Below, piece by piece: positions 59,367 through 64,000 of a stretch of DNA of 64,000 nt. The stretch is from positions 1 to 64,000 of the forward strand of contig JAHDWA010000054.1 in assembly GCA_023382535.1 (NCBI GenBank), written 5' to 3'. Under the pieces are notes generated by a model, which saw only the letters and a program-made list of their open reading frames with translations, did no database searches and was not told where the DNA came from. The position numbers were made by a program, and so were the translations under genes. Source of the DNA: Anaerolineae bacterium (GTDB taxonomy: Bacteria; Chloroflexota; Anaerolineae; 4572-78; J111). The number at the start of each line of letters is the position of its first letter. The first letter of the stretch is position 1.

Positions 59367-60182
59367 ATGAAAGCTGTTTTGATTATACTGTTGAAACCGA
59401 TCCTGCTGCTGGCGCTGCTGAGTCTCGTTCTTGCCGGCTGCGGCGTCAGCCAGCCGCCAGCGCCCGCCTCCGGCGTGGCGATGACGCTTGAGGTCGAGCC
59501 AAATCCACCCGGCGTGGGGCCAAGCCATTTGACCGTGATCCTGGCCGACAGCGCCGGCAAACCCATCGAAGGCGGGAGTCTTAAAATCGAGGGTAGCATG
59601 AGCCACGATGGAATGCAGCCGCGCCTGGCCAGGGCCAAAGCCGGGAGCGAGGGTAAGTATGAAGCCCCCTTTGTCTGGTCAATGGCGGGTGATTGGGTGC
59701 TGACTGTCACCGCCGCCCTGCCCAACGGCCAGGAAGTCATCGGGCAGTTTGATTTTACTGTTGCCGGGGAGGTGGCCAAGAGGGAGCAGGATCATGCCCC
59801 GGCCTTGATTCCGAACCAGGGCGCAGTGGTTCGCATTGTGTCGCCTCAAGACGGAGCGATGATTGAGCCGGGCCAGGAGGTCAAAGTAGAAATTGAGACC
59901 GATAATTTTGGGTTGGGTCAAAACGGCAATCACTGGCACGTCCTGGTGGATGGTCAATCGCCAAGAATGATCATGGGCGCTATGACCGAAACGATGCTGC
60001 CCGATCTGGAACCCGGCCGGCACGAAATTTCAATCCGCCTTTCTAACGGTAAACACGAGGAACTGCTGGAAGGCGCAGCGGTAGTCGTCACGGTTGCCGG
60101 CCCTGAACGGGATTCCGCGATGATGAGTATGGAGGAAGGGGACGAAGAACCTGCCCACGACCATGCTGAAGATAGTGAATGA
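59367..60182 (+). CDS. Lipoprotein with YtkA/FixH-like and DUF4399-like domains
   Basis: A lipoprotein of 271 residues: signal with lipobox VLAGC, a YtkA/FixH-like domain at about 35-130 (MTLEVEPNPPGVGPSHLTVIL, KYEAPFVWSMAGDWVLTV), and a second domain at about 150-235 with NGNHWHVLVDG like DUF4399. The tail is rich in Met, His and acidic residues (MMSMEEG, HDHAEDSE). Such domains occur in copper-related periplasmic proteins. One base separates it from the CopC-CopD stop, so the two are co-expressed. Confidence 0.82.
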   Translation: MKAVLIILLKPILLLALLSLVLAGCGVSQPPAPASGVAMTLEVEPNPPGVGPSHLTVILADSAGKPIEGGSLKIEGSMSHDGMQPRLARAKAGSEGKYEAPFVWSMAGDWVLTVTAALPNGQEVIGQFDFTVAGEVAKREQDHAPALIPNQGAVVRIVSPQDGAMIEPGQEVKVEIETDNFGLGQNGNHWHVLVDGQSPRMIMGAMTETMLPDLEPGRHEISIRLSNGKHEELLEGAAVVVTVAGPERDSAMMSMEEGDEEPAHDHAEDSE

Positions 60183-60210
60183 TGCTTACCCGGTGGAATG
60201 AACCCAGGTT

Positions 60211-62055
60211 ATGAAAAAAATCCTCATCCTGGCGGTACTGCTCTTCGCGCTGCTTGCTTTTTCAGATAACCTGGCTTATGGACAACAGCCAGCGCCGGAA
60301 CAGGTAACCCCGCCCATACTTGCTCAAGCCAACGGGACAGCGAAAATCGCCCCTGAAGTCCAAAAGGCCATGCAGTCGCTCCGGCCCGGCGAGATGTTGA
60401 CCGTCATCGTAACCCTTGCCGACCAGGCCGATCTGAAGCGGCTGGCCGGGCCAATCGGCCTGAACCGGGCTGCCCGCCAGAGGGGAGTGATTGAAACCTT
60501 GCGGGCCAAGGCTGCTTCCAGCCAAAAAGTCTTAAAGGCGCTCCTGACCCTTCGTCAAGCCGAACGGCGGGCCGGCGAGGTAACTTACTTCTGGATTTTC
60601 AACGGCCTGGCGGTGACCGCCACCCCGGCCGTCATTCAGGAATTAGCGGCGCGGCCTGAAGTGCTTAAGATCACGCCCAATGAGACAATTCAGGCCCCGC
60701 CCCTTCTTTCGGAGAAGGACGAACTGGGCAGTTTGAGCGTTCAGCCCAATCTGGCCCTCATCAACGTGTCGGCGCTGTGGGACCTGGGCTATCGGGGGCA
60801 AGGCATCGTCGTGGCCAATCTGGATACAGGGGTAGATGGATCTCACCCCGACCTGGCCCCCAAGTGGCGCGGCGGGACAAATAGTTGGTTTGACCCTTAT
60901 AACCAGCATCCGACCACCCCCACCGATCTTGCCGGCAGCAGCAGCGGGCATGGCACCCGGACGATGGGCATTATGGTTGGGGGGGAACATAACGGAACCG
61001 GCTTTGGGATCGCCCCGGAGTCCCAGTGGATTGCGGCAAAGGTTTTTAAGGATGACGGTTCGGGGACGACGGCCGGTTTCCACGCCGCCTTTCAGTGGCT
61101 CCTCAATCCTGATGGCAACGCCGCTACTCCGGATGCCCCGGACGTGGTCAATAACTCGTGGACTTACGGCAATCCTAATAGCTGCAATTTGGAGTTTCAA
61201 CCCGATTTACAGGCATTGCGCGCCGCCGGCATCCTGCCGATCTTTGCCGCGGGGAATGCCGGCTTTGGCAGCACCACCAACCCCGCGCCCACCAGCCAAA
61301 GCCCGGGTAATTTGCCGGAAGCCCTGGCGGTAGGGGGTATTAATAACAGCAGTGCCATTTATTCGTCCAGCAACCGCGGCCCCTCAGCCTGCGACGGCAC
61401 AATTTTTCCAGAGGTCGTCGCGCCCGGGGTGAGTGTGCACACGACAGATCGGTTTGGCCTTTACACTAATGCCACCGGCACTTCGTTTGCGGCTCCCCAC
61501 GCAGCCGGGGCGCTGGCCCTGCTGTTAGACGCTTACCCGGCGATGAGCGTGGCCGAGCAGGAAACCACCCTGCTCAACAGTGCCGTAGAGCTGGGACCGC
61601 CTGCCGGGCCGGATAACAGCTTTGGCCGGGGCCGGATAGACCTGCTGGCCGGTTACGAATCACTCTTTGACTTATCGGTAACCCAATCTAGCTCGGCCAG
61701 TTCGCTGATGGCAGAGACTCCCCTGAGTTACACCCTGACCATTGCCAATGGAGGTCCTTTCACGGCTACCAGCGTAACCCTGAGCGACACCTTGCCGGCC
61801 AAGGCAGCTTTTGGGGGTGTAACATTTAGCCAGGGTAATTGTACCGGGACAAGTACGATCACCTGTGCTTTTGGCAATCTGACGAGTGGCGCTGTGGCCA
61901 CAGTCACGGTTAGTATTACCCCAACCCAGGCAGGACTGCTCATCAATACGGTGAACGTGGCCGGCGCCAGGTCTGACCTAAACGCGGCGAATAACACCTC
62001 TACGGCCCAAACGACGGTGATCGGGCAGTCATTTCTACCTATGATTCTCAAGTAG
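60211..62055 (+). CDS. Exported subtilisin-like (S8) serine protease with DUF11 domain
   Basis: A protein of 614 residues: signal peptide, an I9-like propeptide at about 45-155, then the S8 catalytic domain with Asp in VVANLDTGVDGSHPDL, His in GHGTRTMGIMVG, oxyanion Asn region VVNNSWTYG, and Ser in GTSFAAPHAAGALALLL. A DUF11-type beta domain spans about 495-600 (SYTLTIANGGPFTATSVTLSDTLP). The C-terminus is QSFLPMILK, like the FLPLILK end of the 56320 protein. It may process surface proteins of this island; that is inference. Confidence 0.93.
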   Translation: MKKILILAVLLFALLAFSDNLAYGQQPAPEQVTPPILAQANGTAKIAPEVQKAMQSLRPGEMLTVIVTLADQADLKRLAGPIGLNRAARQRGVIETLRAKAASSQKVLKALLTLRQAERRAGEVTYFWIFNGLAVTATPAVIQELAARPEVLKITPNETIQAPPLLSEKDELGSLSVQPNLALINVSALWDLGYRGQGIVVANLDTGVDGSHPDLAPKWRGGTNSWFDPYNQHPTTPTDLAGSSSGHGTRTMGIMVGGEHNGTGFGIAPESQWIAAKVFKDDGSGTTAGFHAAFQWLLNPDGNAATPDAPDVVNNSWTYGNPNSCNLEFQPDLQALRAAGILPIFAAGNAGFGSTTNPAPTSQSPGNLPEALAVGGINNSSAIYSSSNRGPSACDGTIFPEVVAPGVSVHTTDRFGLYTNATGTSFAAPHAAGALALLLDAYPAMSVAEQETTLLNSAVELGPPAGPDNSFGRGRIDLLAGYESLFDLSVTQSSSASSLMAETPLSYTLTIANGGPFTATSVTLSDTLPAKAAFGGVTFSQGNCTGTSTITCAFGNLTSGAVATVTVSITPTQAGLLINTVNVAGARSDLNAANNTSTAQTTVIGQSFLPMILK

Positions 62056-62079
62056 CAGTTACAGGAGAAGGGAGCGTTA

Positions 62080-63192
62080 ATGATGGAAAAACAACTGAGG
62101 TCTCGACCCAAATCGCTGCTGATGCTTGGCATGGTGGGATTAGTGTTCGTCTCTCTGGCCTGCTCGCTCTGGACAGGAGGCGCAAAAACTGTGCGCATCA
62201 AAAATACCCTGGCCACCCTGACGCCGACGGCGGCGACAATTGCCCGGGCTGAGGCTCCAGCGGCAGTAGTCCAGCAACCGGGAGCGTCTCCAGCCGCCCC
62301 TCAGGCCGCGCCTCAAAGTGGGGCCGCTACTGCCACGCCGATCCAGAAACGCCGGCCAATCTTGACCCCGACGCCGCTTCCGGCGGCAGTGGCTCAAGCG
62401 CCTGAGCAGCCGGTTGAGGTTGTGGCTGCTGCGCCAACGGCCATACCGCTCTCTGACCCTGGCCTGGACCCGGCTCCTGCTCCAGTGACTGACGCGACGC
62501 CTGTTTCCAACGCGCCCACGGTACCGGCTTCACCCGTCCAGAACGGACCGGTCGGTACTCCGCCGCCCACAGCCACCCTGCCGCCGCCGCCCGATCCTAC
62601 CGATATCCCCCAAACAGAAGTGGATGGCTGGATCTTTCGGGGCGTTCAGACCTCGCTTGATCAGGAGCAAGCGGTCGTGGTGGGCGAGTTGATCAATAAA
62701 ACGGGCGCCCCCCAACAGGCAGTTGACATCTCCGGTATTTTTTACGATGCTAAAAACCAGGTGATTCAAGACGAGATTGACACGTTGAGTTATGTTCCGG
62801 CCGATATCGTTCCTGCCGGCGCCCACATTCCCTTTGAGCTGGTTATCGAGAGCACGCAGCCTATTTATCGTCTGGACCTGGTGGCCAAGTCTGCGCCCGC
62901 CACCGAATCGCCGCGCCAGGATTTTAACTTTGCCAATGTCAGCCAATGGACCGATGAGTTTAATACCTACTGCCTCGACGGCGAAGTGAAAAACACCGGC
63001 TCGCCCCTGGGAGATTATCTGGTGGTGATGGCCATTGCTTACAATGAGCAAGGCAATGTGGTCAGTTTTGGTGAATACTCCCCGGTTCTGCCCGAGGTGG
63101 TGATCGGGGATCAAACCTCGCCGTTTGAGATGTGTATTGACCCGCTCAACCAGAACATTGCCCGCCATGAACTCAGGGCGCTCGGCTATTGA
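62080..63192 (+). CDS. Pro/Ala-rich lipoprotein with FxLYD-like domain
   Basis: A lipoprotein of 370 residues: signal ending FVSLAC, a long low-complexity Pro/Ala/Thr linker (about 40-185), then a beta-sandwich at about 190-370 (AVVVGELINKTGAPQQAVDISGIFYDAKNQVI) of FxLYD/DUF3426 style, apparently duplicated (CLDGEVKNTGSPLGDYLVVMAIAYN). CAGGAGAAGG precedes tandem ATGs. It is probably a cell-surface anchored binding or structural protein. Confidence 0.82.
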   Translation: MMEKQLRSRPKSLLMLGMVGLVFVSLACSLWTGGAKTVRIKNTLATLTPTAATIARAEAPAAVVQQPGASPAAPQAAPQSGAATATPIQKRRPILTPTPLPAAVAQAPEQPVEVVAAAPTAIPLSDPGLDPAPAPVTDATPVSNAPTVPASPVQNGPVGTPPPTATLPPPPDPTDIPQTEVDGWIFRGVQTSLDQEQAVVVGELINKTGAPQQAVDISGIFYDAKNQVIQDEIDTLSYVPADIVPAGAHIPFELVIESTQPIYRLDLVAKSAPATESPRQDFNFANVSQWTDEFNTYCLDGEVKNTGSPLGDYLVVMAIAYNEQGNVVSFGEYSPVLPEVVIGDQTSPFEMCIDPLNQNIARHELRALGY

Positions 63193-63235
63193 GCGAATAC
63201 CAGCGTGTATATCACCGTTTTGCCAGGAGGATGAT

Positions 63236-63448
63236 ATGCCCAAGAAGAAACTGTCGGTGCGCGAGCAGCAGGTTTTGCAATTGGTGGCTTTAGGCTACAC
63301 CAACTTCCAAATTGCTAAAAAGCTGACCATTGCCGAAAATACGGTTAAAGCTCACATGCAAAACATCTTCGCCAAATTAGAAGTTCAGAGCCGGACCCAG
63401 GCGGCTCTTTATGCAACGCAGCGAGGTTGGGTGACGGGAATAGCCTGA
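63236..63448 (+). CDS. Stand-alone LuxR-type HTH protein
   Basis: A 70-residue protein that is almost only a LuxR/NarL HTH (LSVREQQVLQLVALGYTNFQIAKKLTIAENTVKAHMQNIFAKLEV), without receiver or other sensory domain. The AGGAGG site seven bases before the ATG fixes the start and excludes upstream start codons. It lies between two surface-protein genes and may regulate them, or act as a partner or competitor of the full-length NarL-type regulators. Confidence 0.88.
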   Translation: MPKKKLSVREQQVLQLVALGYTNFQIAKKLTIAENTVKAHMQNIFAKLEVQSRTQAALYATQRGWVTGIA

Positions 63449-63482
63449 CCGAACGCCGTTCCACAAGTTTGGCGTTTGCCGG

Positions 63483-63488
63483 TATAAT
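63483..63488 (+). promoter_or_regulatory. -10 element upstream of the last gene
   Basis: A consensus TATAAT, with a partial -35 (TCCACA) 17 bases before it. Confidence 0.45.
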
Positions 63489-63534
63489 CAGGAAAAATCA
63501 ATCCAGCCGTATCATAAGGGAGGGGAGAGGCAGG

Positions 63535-64000
63535 ATGATCAAACAGCGATTGCTTCTAATCCTGTTGGCCGTTTTAGGGAGTACTTTTTTTGCCGTTATG
63601 CTGGCCGCCGGGCCGGCAGGCGCTCAGGAATCCGGGGGTGGAGGGGGGGATCAATCCTCCACCCCAGAGGTTACGCCGACGCCATCACCTCCAGCAGGGG
63701 AAAGCACTGACCAGCCCGCAGCGCCGGATATTTCGCCGACACCGTCACCTGTACCAGAAGAAGGCACAGAGCAGCCTTTGACCCCAGCTATATCAGCCAC
63801 ACCCCCGCTGCTGGAAGAAGGGGACAGCCTTCCTGTGGAGCCTGAACTGGCGGCTACGCCATTGCTGGAACTGACCGGAATAGGCTGGGTGGAAGCAGGA
63901 AGTTGGCTGTCGCCAGCCTCGACGATCTCCAGTTTAGCCGTAGTTCCGGTAGATTGCGCCGTTTTGCCTGCACCGGTGGTCGGTTTCGAGATTTCAAGGG
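63535..64000 (+). CDS. Exported Pro/Thr-rich protein, 5' part only
   Basis: An open frame starts at ATG 63535 (ribosome site GGGAGGGGAGAGG) and runs off the window end, 155 codons so far. It begins MIKQRLLLILLAVLGSTFF and continues through AVMLAAGPAGAQ, a signal peptide. A Pro/Thr/Glu linker with repeated SPTPSP-type words follows to about residue 110, then a domain starting near LELTGIGWVEAGSWLSP. The C-terminal identity is unknown. It belongs to the same class of linker-bearing surface proteins as its neighbours. Confidence 0.8.
   Translation, partial: MIKQRLLLILLAVLGSTFFAVMLAAGPAGAQESGGGGGDQSSTPEVTPTPSPPAGESTDQPAAPDISPTPSPVPEEGTEQPLTPAISATPPLLEEGDSLPVEPELAATPLLELTGIGWVEAGSWLSPASTISSLAVVPVDCAVLPAPVVGFEISR

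Overview
The window is bacterial, GC-rich chromosomal DNA. Its mix of GAF/PAS NarL-type sensor kinases, exported proteins rich in Thr, Pro and Glu, LysM and cupredoxin proteins, a class II ribonucleotide reductase with NrdR, and exported proteins ending in motifs like FLPLILK fits a Chloroflexota (Anaerolineae-like) genome. That assignment is inference from gene style; no rRNA or other marker gene is present.

Layout. (1) 0-9 kb, minus strand: an exported LysM/beta-propeller protein; an SDR oxidoreductase with a TetR regulator, where the regulator gene is bracketed by two almost identical operator-like sites; then nrdR, an M24 creatinase-like gene, an IS200/IS605-type Y1 transposase embedded in hairpin arrays, and nrdJ (B12-dependent ribonucleotide reductase). 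A sigma70-like promoter followed by two NrdR boxes lies upstream of nrdR. (2) 9-14 kb: a GAF histidine kinase coupled to an AlkZ-like protein, a PNPOx-family protein, a WYL-type regulator and a small membrane protein. (3) 14-29 kb: a catabolic island. A minus-strand run encodes a zinc-ribbon protein, HyuA, HyuB, an unknown AT-richer gene, a molybdenum hydroxylase large subunit, a FAD amine/amino-acid oxidase and LivH/LivM permeases. On the plus strand are a UbiD-family decarboxylase and a LivJ-type binding protein. The Liv ATPases, the small and medium Mo-hydroxylase subunits and UbiX are not in the window. (4) 29-35.6 kb: two sensor kinases and two NarL-type response regulators. (5) 35.7-42.2 kb: a Rieske protein and b6-like cytochrome b, two membrane proteins, a haem-binding EB_dh-type lipoprotein, a PQQ-type sugar dehydrogenase and a membrane-anchored receiver domain. 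(6) 42.3-64 kb: a surface and copper island with a 2053-residue exported protein, three tandem cupredoxin-fold proteins with decreasing numbers of copper ligands, a CopC protein, a LysM-CAP protein, a CopC-CopD fusion, a YtkA/FixH-like lipoprotein, a subtilase, further Pro/Thr-rich exported proteins and a stand-alone LuxR HTH protein.

How it may work together. The 35.7-42 kb genes look like a quinol-oxidising complex with periplasmic electron carriers, and the 42-60 kb genes look like an extracytoplasmic copper and surface-protein programme. The tandem cupredoxins and the repeat module shared by the giant protein and the third cupredoxin are the best candidates for something undescribed.

The window is also rich in small palindromic repeats. 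Some form arrays with variable stems and a constant centre around the Y1 transposase. Others sit in frame inside genes (AlkZ-like, UbiD), and others end genes (hyuA, Mo-hydroxylase). No tRNA, rRNA, CRISPR array or prophage was seen.
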